Source of the DNA: CAYHDN01 sp964355425 | Lineage (GTDB): Bacteria; Patescibacteriota; UBA1384; XYA2-FULL-43-10; CAINNR01 | Length of the DNA stretch: 19,194 bases | Direction: 5' to 3' | NCBI GenBank assembly: GCA_964355425.1 | Contig: CAYHDN010000012.1 | Coordinates: 1 to 19,194 of the forward strand | Shown here: piece by piece, positions 7,496 through 14,109 of the stretch | Layout of the letters: each line of letters starts with the position of its first letter | Numbering within the stretch: the stretch's first letter is position 1 | Translations under genes and position numbers: made by a program | The notes under the pieces: generated by a model | Databases searched by the model: none | What the model was told of the DNA's origin: nothing | Seen by the model: only the letters and a program-made list of their open reading frames with translations

Positions 7496-8318
7496 CATCT
7501 TGGGTATTCCAGTCGACTCCTTTACCAAAGAACAGGCCCGGAGATACCTGCAACAAAAAATTTCCTCCGGCACATCGATGCAGATTAATACGATTAATGT
7601 CGAATTTTTGCATCGAGCGATAAGCGACCAAGCAGTTGCCGAGATGATTAGGAGTTCATCGCTGAATTTTGCTGACGGTGTCGGTGTTCTTTGGGCAGCA
7701 AAGTTTCTAACGCTCGATTTCCCGAAAAACTATTTTTGGCGTCATATAGTCGGTTTCTTAAAACTTCTTTTGTCACTTACAACAATAATCATTTATCCTG
7801 GCTATATCAGAAAACCGATTCCCGAAAGAATCCCTGGTTCAGATTTTATTTATGATCTCTCAAAATTTGCAGTCAGAAACAATCTTAAAGTTTTTTTACT
7901 TGGTGGTGATCCATCGGTGCCAGAACAGGCGGCACTAAAATTGCAAACTGACGTCTTGGATCTGCGGGTTGCCGGGACTTATGAAGGCTCGCCAAAAATT
8001 GAGGACGAAGAAAAAATTATTTCGATTGTCAAAAAATCGGAAGCTGATATTCTTTTTGTTGCCTATGGCGTTCCGGCTGAAGAACTCTGGCTTGAGAGAA
8101 ATTTAGGAAAAACTGGCGCCAAAATTGGCATCGGTGTTGGCGGTACTTTTGATTTCCTTGCCGGCCGAAAAAAACGAGCACCAAAAATCGTTCGCCTAAT
8201 CGGACTTGAGTGGCTCTGGCGCTTGATTTTGGAGCCTCGCCGCTACCGCCGCCAACTGGCCTTGCCTAAATTGGTTTGGCAAGTTTTTAAATATAAAATT
8301 AACTCCAGTAATATCTAA
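7470..8318 (+). CDS. WecG/TagA/CpsF-family glycosyltransferase (GT26) with hydrophobic insertion
   Basis: GT26 enzymes add a sugar (classically ManNAc or ManNAcA) to a polyprenyl-diphosphate-linked acceptor. In 282 residues the visible family motifs are INTINVEFLHRA, NFADGVGVLWAAKF (D69 in the position of the conserved Asp), VFLLGG near 141-146, DILFVAYGVPAEELWLERN, and the C-terminal GLEWLWRLILEPRRYRRQ. A stretch of about 35 residues (84-118) containing FLKLLLSLTTIIIYPGYI separates the Asp motif from ERIPGSDF; in usual members these are nearly adjacent. It may be a membrane-contact hairpin. The start at 7470 has AAGGA upstream and overlaps the preceding gene by 26 nt. It is the last gene of the envelope block. 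Confidence 0.9.
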   Translation: MKILRKKIDILGIPVDSFTKEQARRYLQQKISSGTSMQINTINVEFLHRAISDQAVAEMIRSSSLNFADGVGVLWAAKFLTLDFPKNYFWRHIVGFLKLLLSLTTIIIYPGYIRKPIPERIPGSDFIYDLSKFAVRNNLKVFLLGGDPSVPEQAALKLQTDVLDLRVAGTYEGSPKIEDEEKIISIVKKSEADILFVAYGVPAEELWLERNLGKTGAKIGIGVGGTFDFLAGRKKRAPKIVRLIGLEWLWRLILEPRRYRRQLALPKLVWQVFKYKINSSNI

Positions 8319-8341
8319 TTATTCCTAAGATTTTTTTACAT

Positions 8342-8370
8342 TTGCTTTTGCTCTATTATCGATATATACT
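8342..8370 (+). promoter_or_regulatory. sigma70-type promoter of dUTPase-dCMP deaminase gene
   Basis: TTGCTT (8342-8347), a 17-nt spacer and TATACT (8365-8370) form a good promoter. Transcription would start near 8377, giving a leader of about 37 nt that carries the extended Shine-Dalgarno TAAGGAGTGAT (8399-8409). The cassette therefore does not depend on the envelope operon upstream. Confidence 0.65.
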
Positions 8371-8413
8371 ATCACTACCAGTTGGCGATTAGAACCACTA
8401 AGGAGTGATCCCC

Positions 8414-9547
8414 TTGAGTATAGTAGTCAAAATCGCGAAAACGCACCCAGACGCAACCATTCCTGCACCGGCTTCGGATGGTGCCGCGGCGCTTGACTTG
8501 TATGCGTTCTGTGTCCAGAGCAAGATCCGCGAAGAAAGACAGCAGGTGATACACCATCTGAAAGACGGAGCCAAAAAGATCTTACCTGGGGAGAGTGTCC
8601 TGTTTGGTACCGGTATCCAACTGGCGATCCCCACCGGCTTTGTAGCCCAGGTCTGCCCGAGAAGCGGTCTGGCGCTCTACCACGAGATCGAGATTCCGAA
8701 CTCGCCCGGCCTGGTGGACTCGGATTTCCGCGGCACGATCGGCATCCAACTGCGCAATGATGGGACCGAAGCGTTCACCGTCAAGTACGGCGATCGCATC
8801 GCCCAGCTACTGGTTCAGTCGCACGAGGAGATCAATCTGGTCGAGGTCAGCGCCGATAAACTCGGTAGCACTGTCCGTGGTTCTGGAGGCTGGTCGTCAA
8901 CCGAGACAACCGGCCAAGGTCTGTGGACCGGCTCTCGCACCGAGCAAACCAGGCGTCTCGACCTATTCTTCATGCGTCTGGCTTTGCGGGCCGCCGAGCT
9001 CTCTGACTGTGTCCGAGGTTGCCCAAGAATCGCCGGAGAAGTCATCCGTGACGCGGACGGGAGGTTCCAAGGGCAGGCCCGCCGTTACGGTTGCGTCGTC
9101 GCCCGCGAGTTGAGTGTCATCTCGATCGGCTTCAACCACCAAACGCTAGGGTCTGATCCTTGCGCCAAGGTCGGTTGCCTGCGTGATGCACTTGAGATCA
9201 AAACGGGCACCCAGATTGAGGTCTGTCGTGCGCAACACGCGGAACAGGCTGCTATTGGGGCAGCCGAGGGCAGTTTCGACAGAGCGACAATCTACATCAC
9301 AGCCGCGCCCTGTCTCTTCTGCGCCCGTCAGATCGCCGGCCTCAAGCGCAGAGGACTTAATGCGGTTGTCGTTCTCGCCGGCGAGTATCCCAACAATGGG
9401 CTCAACATCGTTCGCGATGCAGACATCGCTGTCCGAACAGTCGAGGTCCCGGAAATCCTGATCCTTCGCCAGCTTGAGGAGTTGATGGCCAACGGTGTGG
9501 GGGTGGAGCAAGTCTTGCAGGCACTATCGGTGCTCGCGACTGGATAG
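8414..9547 (+). CDS. Fused dUTPase - dCMP deaminase (bifunctional dUMP synthesis)
   Basis: Two enzymes are joined in one 377-residue chain. Residues 1-164 are a trimeric-type dUTPase: motif 1 AAALDLY (24-30), motif 2 PRSGLA (82-87), motif 3 GLVDSDFRG (99-107), motif 4 YGDRIAQLL (125-133) and motif 5 RGSGGWSSTE (155-164). After a linker of about 20 residues, a dCMP/cytidine deaminase domain follows, with the zinc motifs C271..HAE (275-277) and PCLFC (299-303). Both reactions yield dUMP, from dUTP and dCMP. Motif 3 has Phe for the usual Tyr, motif 5 has Trp for Phe, and there is an insert (about 35-52) after motif 1. I prefer TTG at 8414 as start because AGGAG (8401-8405) lies 8 nt upstream; a GTG at 8405 overlaps that signal. 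The gene is GC-rich (36 of 60 bases at 8641-8700, against 18 of 60 at 4201-4260 in mreB), suggesting transfer. Confidence 0.88.
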   Translation: MSIVVKIAKTHPDATIPAPASDGAAALDLYAFCVQSKIREERQQVIHHLKDGAKKILPGESVLFGTGIQLAIPTGFVAQVCPRSGLALYHEIEIPNSPGLVDSDFRGTIGIQLRNDGTEAFTVKYGDRIAQLLVQSHEEINLVEVSADKLGSTVRGSGGWSSTETTGQGLWTGSRTEQTRRLDLFFMRLALRAAELSDCVRGCPRIAGEVIRDADGRFQGQARRYGCVVARELSVISIGFNHQTLGSDPCAKVGCLRDALEIKTGTQIEVCRAQHAEQAAIGAAEGSFDRATIYITAAPCLFCARQIAGLKRRGLNAVVVLAGEYPNNGLNIVRDADIAVRTVEVPEILILRQLEELMANGVGVEQVLQALSVLATG

Positions 9548-9557
9548 CGAGCGACAT

Positions 9558-9584
9558 GGCACTTCCCGTTTTCTGGGGAGTGCC
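9558..9584 (+). terminator. Stem-loop terminator after dUTPase-deaminase gene
   Basis: GGCACTTCCC (9558-9567) pairs with GGGGAGTGCC (9575-9584), ten pairs including one G-U, around the loop GTTTTCT. The following AATTTACTT is only moderately T-rich, so termination may be inefficient. It starts 11 nt after the stop codon at 9545-9547. Confidence 0.6.
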
Positions 9585-9596
9585 AATTTACTTCAC

Positions 9597-9624
9597 TTGA
9601 CATTTTATTTTACTCTGCTAGAAT
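9597..9624 (+). promoter_or_regulatory. sigma70-type promoter of nusA
   Basis: A consensus TTGACA (9597-9602), a 16-nt spacer and TAGAAT (9619-9624) are visible. TGC directly precedes the -10 box, giving an extended -10 element. Transcription should start near 9631 and produce a leader of about 140 nt before the nusA ATG. Confidence 0.7.
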
Positions 9625-9636
9625 ATAAATGTGGAT

Positions 9637-9666
9637 TGTGGTGACCCTGTGGTGACCGCATTTTTT
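9637..9666 (+). promoter_or_regulatory. Tandem repeat / terminator-like hairpin in nusA leader
   Basis: TGTGGTGACC occurs twice (9637-9646 and 9648-9657) with an 11-nt period. The two GGTGACC copies can pair with each other as a hairpin with a central G-G mismatch and loop CTGT. GCA and six T residues (9661-9666) follow. This is the shape of a weak intrinsic terminator within the leader, so it may be a nusA attenuator. Alternatively, the 11-bp period at about +7 would put two operator half-sites on one face of the DNA. Confidence 0.45.
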
Positions 9667-9684
9667 AAAAATAATATCTAACTG

Positions 9685-9757
9685 AAGTAACTACACAGAT
9701 ATTTACACAGACAGTGCACAGATAAAAATCTGTGAAAATCAGTGTATAAAATCTGTG
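9685..9757. repeat. Dispersed CACAGAT/ATCTGTG dyad element, copy 2
   Basis: The nusA leader carries CACAGAT at 9694-9700 and 9717-9723 and the variant CACAGAC at 9706-9712. The inverses are ATCTGTG at 9728-9734 and 9751-9757, with the variant ATCAGTG at 9738-9744. The inner pair makes a tight hairpin with a 4-nt loop. The left edge GAAGTAACTACACAGAT matches the mreB-downstream copy at 5188-5204 with one difference. In RNA the whole element can fold as a long imperfect hairpin ending six bases before the ribosome binding site. Confidence 0.7.
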
Positions 9758-9773
9758 TTCGTAAGGAGAAACA

Positions 9774-10952
9774 ATGAACGAGGAAAAAGCAAATTTTATC
9801 CAAGCGATTGAGGAACTTTGTGAAGAGAAGGGATTGGATAAGGAGACGGTAATTTCTACCGTCGAAGCGGCTCTGGCAGCTGCCTATCGCAAAGATTATG
9901 GCAAACCGCGCCAAGTGATTCGGGCTAAGCTGGACATTGCAACTGGTGAAGCGGAAATGTTTAAGGTTATGACAGTCGTCGATGGCGAAGAATTTGAGAA
10001 TCCTGAAGCGGAAATTGCACTTTCTGACGCCAAAAAGAATAACAAGAAAGCAAAAGTTGGCGACGAAATAATCGAACCGATGCCAAAAGAGGAGACTTTC
10101 GGCCGAATTGCCGCCCAAACAGCCAAGCAGGTAATCATTCAACGCATCCGTGAAGCTGAACGCGACATGGTATTTGCCGAATACAAAGATCGCGAGCACA
10201 GCGTTGTTAACGGCTCCGTCCAGCAAATTGAGGGTAAGAACATTATAATTTCCATCGGCAAAGCTAATGCGATAATGTTCCCATCAGATCAAATCCGTGA
10301 TGAAAGATACTACGTCGGGCAAAGACTAAAAGTCTACCTAAAAGAAGTAACTCAAACTACCCGCGGACCGCAGATTTTAGTTTCCCGAACCGACGAAGGT
10401 TTGATTCGCGGCTTATTCGAATTGGAAGTGCCGGAAATTGCTAACGCTACTGTTGAAATTAAAAACATTGCTCGTGAGGCCGGCTCCCGAACAAAAATGG
10501 CGGTTATCGCCAATGATGAAAATATTGATCCAATCGGATCTTGTGTCGGACAGCGCGGCACAAGAGTTCAGTCGGTCTTGGCAGAAGTTGGTGAGGAGAA
10601 AATTGATATTGTCCTTTTTGATGAAGATCTTGAAAAATTTATAATGAACGCTCTGTCGCCGGCAAAGTGTGAAAAAATTGCTATTTCTTCAAAAGACAAT
10701 AAGGCAACAGTTTATGTTCCTGAAGATAGTTTGTCTTTAGCAATTGGTAAAAATGGCCAAAATGTTAGGCTGGCATCGAAACTAACCGGCTGGGGAATTG
10801 ATATTGAAAAAATCGAAACTGACGCCAACACGGAAGAAGCAAAAAGCGATGTCAAGGAAGCGGAAGTCGCAAAAGAAGACAAAAAAACGGCGAAAAAGAA
10901 ACCGACAAAGAAAAAAACAGCCAAGAAGATTGCTAAGCCTGACGCCGAATAA
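9774..10952 (+). CDS. nusA: Transcription termination/antitermination factor NusA
   Basis: NusA binds RNA polymerase near the RNA exit channel and modulates pausing, intrinsic termination and antitermination. The 392 residues follow the family order: an RNAP-binding N-terminal domain (about 1-125, with ISTVEAALAAAYRKDYG and GRIAAQTAKQVIIQRIREAER), an S1 domain (about 135-200, VVNGSVQQIEGKNIII), KH1 (about 230-290, with IDPIGSCVGQRGTRVQSV) and KH2 (about 300-345, with LSLAIGKNGQNVRLASKLTGW). Residues about 350-392 form a Lys/Ala-rich tail in place of the acidic C-terminal repeats of enterobacteria. It has its own promoter, a structured leader and a good ribosome binding site (AAGGAG, 9763-9768). 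clpC follows after 39 nt; rimP and infB, common nusA partners, are absent here. Confidence 0.96.
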   Translation: MNEEKANFIQAIEELCEEKGLDKETVISTVEAALAAAYRKDYGKPRQVIRAKLDIATGEAEMFKVMTVVDGEEFENPEAEIALSDAKKNNKKAKVGDEIIEPMPKEETFGRIAAQTAKQVIIQRIREAERDMVFAEYKDREHSVVNGSVQQIEGKNIIISIGKANAIMFPSDQIRDERYYVGQRLKVYLKEVTQTTRGPQILVSRTDEGLIRGLFELEVPEIANATVEIKNIAREAGSRTKMAVIANDENIDPIGSCVGQRGTRVQSVLAEVGEEKIDIVLFDEDLEKFIMNALSPAKCEKIAISSKDNKATVYVPEDSLSLAIGKNGQNVRLASKLTGWGIDIEKIETDANTEEAKSDVKEAEVAKEDKKTAKKKPTKKKTAKKIAKPDAE

Positions 10953-10991
10953 TCAGTTTTTAGATTTTAGATATTATTTTTTAGATAATCT

Positions 10992-13502
10992 ATGGATCCA
11001 AATATTTTCCGAAAATTTTCCGAAAATTTAAAGAAAATTCTAATTCTAGCCGAACGGATTGCTAAAGATTCCGGTCGGCCAATGAACAGTGAGGATATGC
11101 TTTTGGCATTAACTTTAACCAAGGGCACGTTGGCCTCTGATATACTGGGAAATTTTGAAATTGTATCCGATAGAGTCCAAATCGTAGCCAAATTAGTCAG
11201 CGATAAAAATTCAAAACCGCTGGCTTTTAGTATTTCTCCGGATGCGAAAAAAATCATTCAATATTCAATAAAAATTGCTGCTGATTTTAACCATTTTGTT
11301 GTCGATGCCGAACATTTGCTTTTGGCTTTAGTCTCCGATAAGAAATATAACTCGTATAGCATTATTGAGAGAATCGGTGTGAGTCCGGAAAAAATCAAAG
11401 AACAATTGGAAACAATTTTTAATGAAATTTCCAAAGCCACCGAAGAAGCCGGTGAGACGTTAAATTTTAGTGCCGATAAATTCAACATTGACAGCTCATC
11501 AACGCAAGACGATTTTGCTGAAAATCCATTTGCTGATTCACCTGGCCGAACAACCACCAAAGAAAACCAGAAAACATTCGTTGAGCAATATACGACAAAT
11601 CTGACTGATTTGGCCAAAGAAAATAGACTCGATCCTTTAATCGGACGTGAAGTCGAAATTGAACGCGTGTCACAAATTTTGTCTCGCCGGACTAAAAATA
11701 ACCCGCTTTTGATCGGCGACCCGGGTGTCGGCAAAACTGTTATTGTTGAAGGATTGGCAAAAAAAATAGTCGATGGCAATGTTCCGCAAACCTTGATTGG
11801 CAAAACAATTTTGTCTCTTGACATTGGCTCGCTTTTAGCTGGAACAATATATCGCGGTCAATTTGAGGGCCGTCTTAAAAAACTTTTATCTGAACTTAAA
11901 AATGCCGGCAATATAATTCTTTTTATTGATGAGCTTCACACAACGATTGGTACCGGTTCCGCCGAAGGTTCTCTGGACACTGCCAACATGTTAAAACCAA
12001 TTTTAGCCCGTTCTGAATTTAATGTTATCGGTGCTACTACTTATGAAGAATATAAAAAACACCTAGAGAAAGATCCGGCTTATGAGCGGCGTTTTCAGGT
12101 TGTGCGGGTGAATGAACCCACGGAAGAGGAATCATTAAAAATTTTACATGGATTAAAAACAAAATATGAGGAGCATCACAAAATAAAATTTACTGACAGC
12201 GCCCTATCCTCCGCGGTTGAACTTTCAAAGCGCTATATATCGGACCGCTATCTTCCGGACAAAGCAATAGATTTGATTGATGAAGCGGCGGCGGCAACAA
12301 ATATTGTAACTAAAGAGAGCACCAGAATTGCCAAGATGAAGTCTAAATTTGATGATCTGGTCATCAGAAAAGAAGAAGCGGTAAATTCAGAAAACTATGA
12401 GGCCGCGACTCATCTGCGGGAAGAGGAAATCAAGCTGGGTGAAAAAATTTCAAAATTAGAGAATGTCGTCGGCGCTGAGAAAAAAAAGGAGATTGATGAA
12501 AATGATATCGCCAGAGTTGTTTCGCGCTGGACCGGAATCAATGTTGAAAATCTCTCGCTCAACGAAAGAAAAAAATTTCTCAATCTTGAATCAAAGTTGA
12601 AAAAATATGTTATTGGTCAGGATGAATCAGTTAAAGCGATTGCAAAGTCTATCCGGCGTAATCAGGCCGGAATTTCTGATCCGAAACGTCCAATTGGTTC
12701 GTACTTATTTTTGGGTCCAACCGGCGTTGGCAAAACTCATTTGTCAAAAAAACTTGCCGAGCTGCTGTTTGGGTCCGAAGAGAATCTAATAAAAATTGAC
12801 ATGTCGGAGTTTATGGAGAAACATAATGTTTCTCGCTTAGTCGGTGCACCAGCTGGATATGTTGGTTATGACGACGGCGGAAAATTAACCGAAGCTGTGC
12901 GTCACAAGCCATATTCAATAATTCTCTTTGATGAAATTGAAAAAGCTCATCCTGAAGTTTTCAACCTTCTGTTACAAATTTTTGAAGATGGATATTTAAC
13001 AGATGCTAAGGGCCGTCAGGTAAATTTTCGCAACACGATTATTATCTTAACTTCAAATTTGGGCACAAGTGATATTAATAAATTTGCTTCAATCGGTTTC
13101 AATGCAAAAACTGATTCCAATAAAAAGTATGAGGATCTAAAGGAAAAAGTCCTAGAGATTGTGAACAAAGAAATGCGGCCAGAATTTGTTAACAGACTTG
13201 ACAATATTATCGTTTTCCGTCCGCTTGATAGGGACTCAATTGAAAAAATTGTCGAATTGAATCTGGCTGAGCTAATAATTAGATTGAAAAAGCAAGGAAT
13301 AACATTTTGGGTAAATAATGAAGTTAAAAAGTATTTGGCAAAAGTCGGCTATTCCGAGGAATTCGGCGCCAGACCGATTCGCCGAACCATTTCTGAAAAA
13401 ATTGAAGATCCGATTTCCGAAGCAATAATTGCCGGCAAATACAATTCCGGTGATAAAATTTCACTTCATATGGTTGATGGAACAATTATCTTTCGAAAAT
13501 AG
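10992..13502 (+). CDS. clpC: ATP-dependent Clp protease ATPase subunit ClpC
   Basis: ClpC is a hexameric AAA+ unfoldase that feeds proteins to ClpP and also acts in quality control. At 836 residues it is full length. It shows a Clp-N domain of two repeats (about 1-145), then the first AAA module with Walker A GDPGVGKT (242-249), Walker B ILFIDELHT and sensor/arginine-finger region. A UVR-like middle segment follows (about 452-480, DDLVIRKEEAVNSENYEAA), which distinguishes ClpC from ClpA and ClpB. The second AAA module has GPTGVGKTH (about 575-583) and ILFDEIEKAHPEVFN, and a C-terminal ClpB-D2-like domain completes it (EFGARPIRRTI). No clpP, mcsA/mcsB or ctsR lies nearby. It starts 39 nt after nusA in AT-rich sequence without a clear Shine-Dalgarno, so read-through from nusA is likely. 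Confidence 0.95.
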   Translation: MDPNIFRKFSENLKKILILAERIAKDSGRPMNSEDMLLALTLTKGTLASDILGNFEIVSDRVQIVAKLVSDKNSKPLAFSISPDAKKIIQYSIKIAADFNHFVVDAEHLLLALVSDKKYNSYSIIERIGVSPEKIKEQLETIFNEISKATEEAGETLNFSADKFNIDSSSTQDDFAENPFADSPGRTTTKENQKTFVEQYTTNLTDLAKENRLDPLIGREVEIERVSQILSRRTKNNPLLIGDPGVGKTVIVEGLAKKIVDGNVPQTLIGKTILSLDIGSLLAGTIYRGQFEGRLKKLLSELKNAGNIILFIDELHTTIGTGSAEGSLDTANMLKPILARSEFNVIGATTYEEYKKHLEKDPAYERRFQVVRVNEPTEEESLKILHGLKTKYEEHHKIKFTDSALSSAVELSKRYISDRYLPDKAIDLIDEAAAATNIVTKESTRIAKMKSKFDDLVIRKEEAVNSENYEAATHLREEEIKLGEKISKLENVVGAEKKKEIDENDIARVVSRWTGINVENLSLNERKKFLNLESKLKKYVIGQDESVKAIAKSIRRNQAGISDPKRPIGSYLFLGPTGVGKTHLSKKLAELLFGSEENLIKIDMSEFMEKHNVSRLVGAPAGYVGYDDGGKLTEAVRHKPYSIILFDEIEKAHPEVFNLLLQIFEDGYLTDAKGRQVNFRNTIIILTSNLGTSDINKFASIGFNAKTDSNKKYEDLKEKVLEIVNKEMRPEFVNRLDNIIVFRPLDRDSIEKIVELNLAELIIRLKKQGITFWVNNEVKKYLAKVGYSEEFGARPIRRTISEKIEDPISEAIIAGKYNSGDKISLHMVDGTIIFRK

Positions 13503-13517
13503 TTTCTCGCCAATAGT

Positions 13518-13546
13518 TTGACAGAACCAGATTTTTGAATTATATT
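13518..13546 (+). promoter_or_regulatory. sigma70-type promoter of the Cys-rich cassette
   Basis: TTGACA (13518-13523), a 17-nt spacer and TATATT (13541-13546) form a strong promoter shortly after clpC. Transcription would start near 13553, giving a leader of about 177 nt before the small gene at 13730. Confidence 0.7.
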
Positions 13547-13563
13547 ATATCAACAGTTAGATT

Positions 13564-13638
13564 ATGAAACGAAGCAAACTAAAATTTATTTTAAGTCATC
13601 ACCACAATTCTTTGCCTCTCGGGAAAGGATTGTTTTGA
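13564..13638 (+). CDS. Possible 24-codon leader peptide with three consecutive His codons
   Basis: An ATG about 11 nt after the predicted transcription start opens a 24-codon frame ending in TGA at 13636-13638. It has a basic start (MKRSKLK) and the run SHHHNS encoded by AGT CAT CAC CAC AAT TCT. There is no Shine-Dalgarno sequence. A strong hairpin follows 22 nt after its stop. Short leader peptides rich in one amino acid ahead of a hairpin are the layout of ribosome-mediated attenuators, and the histidyl-tRNA synthetase gene lies 1.25 kb downstream. Translation is unproven and the frame may be chance. Confidence 0.3.
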   Translation: MKRSKLKFILSHHHNSLPLGKGLF

Positions 13639-13660
13639 TTGTTGAGTTTTAGATAGTTCT

Positions 13661-13698
13661 CATAATAACCCCTTCTCGAGAGAGAAGGGGTTATTATG
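13661..13698. terminator. 17-bp perfect hairpin in the leader of the Cys-rich gene
   Basis: The arms at 13661-13677 and 13682-13698 are perfect reverse complements over 17 bp around a GAGA loop. The core CCCCTTCTC/GAGAAGGGG is GC-rich, and the outer ATAATAA/TTATTAT part works as a short U-rich tail in either direction. It therefore fits a bidirectional intrinsic terminator or attenuator. The ribosome binding site of the small gene starts 17 nt later, so full termination would silence that gene. Confidence 0.7.
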
Positions 13699-13729
13699 TA
13701 ACCCAAATTCGATTAAGGAGTGATTTACA

Positions 13730-13960
13730 ATGTGTGCTGGAAGTCATGGTCAGACTGCCAGACACATCTCGAGAGGTGTAATCCCTGTAATCAGTGGCCG
13801 GTCAACACCAACATTAACAAAAGACGGCTGGTTCTGTTTTTGTTGGGACTGTCCACACTGCAAAGAGGAAAACTCTGGATCAGGCAACGGCGAATATGCG
13901 GCCGAAAATTTTTGCCAATGCATTTGTTGTGGCGGAAATGTTATTGGCTTTGGCATCTGA
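13730..13960 (+). CDS. Small cysteine-rich protein, putative zinc-binding
   Basis: The 76-residue product contains nine cysteines (2, 36, 38, 41, 44, 62, 64, 66, 67), grouped as CFCWDCPHC and CQCICC. The two groups could form a zinc ribbon or another metal site, each supplying CXXC pairs. I do not recognise a family and no signal peptide is evident. The start is set by AAGGAG (13715-13720) nine bases upstream, part of TAAGGAGTGAT, which nearly matches the full complement of the 16S rRNA 3' end and is identical to the signal before the dUTPase-deaminase gene. It has its own promoter, a leader hairpin and a downstream stem-loop, so it is a free-standing cassette. DNA/RNA binding, metal storage or redox roles are all possible; none is shown. 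Confidence 0.65.
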   Translation: MCAGSHGQTARHISRGVIPVISGRSTPTLTKDGWFCFCWDCPHCKEENSGSGNGEYAAENFCQCICCGGNVIGFGI

Positions 13961-13978
13961 TTACGTTGTCAAAAAATC

Positions 13979-14008
13979 GTCGGGGGCAGTGTAGAAGCTG
14001 CCCCCGAC
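13979..14008. terminator. 11-bp GC-rich stem-loop after the Cys-rich gene
   Basis: GTCGGGGGCAG (13979-13989) pairs perfectly with CTGCCCCCGAC (13998-14008) around TGTAGAAG. On the plus strand no T-run follows. On the minus strand the stem is followed by GATTTTTTG, making a proper intrinsic terminator in that direction. It may still define the 3' end of the small gene's mRNA by blocking exonucleases. Confidence 0.6.
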
Positions 14009-14057
14009 CCAACTACAGGTGTTTGTTCATATATTAATCCCCAGGGGTTGACCATCG

Positions 14058-14087
14058 AACCGCCACCTCGTAGGTGGAAGTTGGTTG
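14058..14087. repeat. REP-like palindrome, left flank of the transposase
   Basis: CCACCT (14063-14068), loop CGT and AGGTGG (14072-14077) form a hairpin. AAC before it and GTT after it can extend the stem across a 2-nt mismatch, and AAGTTGGTTG follows. The palindrome and its AAGTTG tail recur on the right side of the RAYT gene at 14805-14830, as expected for the DNA hairpins such transposases bind. Confidence 0.7.
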
Positions 14088-14109
14088 TTTTATGTGTTAA
14101 AATCGTTGT

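Noticed and set aside
8757..9603. Alternative frames in the dUTPase-deaminase gene (8757-9113 plus, 9146-9511 minus, 9328-9603 minus)
   Set aside because: They arise from high GC content. The main frame contains all catalytic motifs of both enzymes.
13979..14008. Ordinary plus-strand terminator of the Cys-rich gene
   Set aside because: No T-run follows on the plus strand; the T-run is on the minus-strand side. I list it as a stem-loop of uncertain direction instead.
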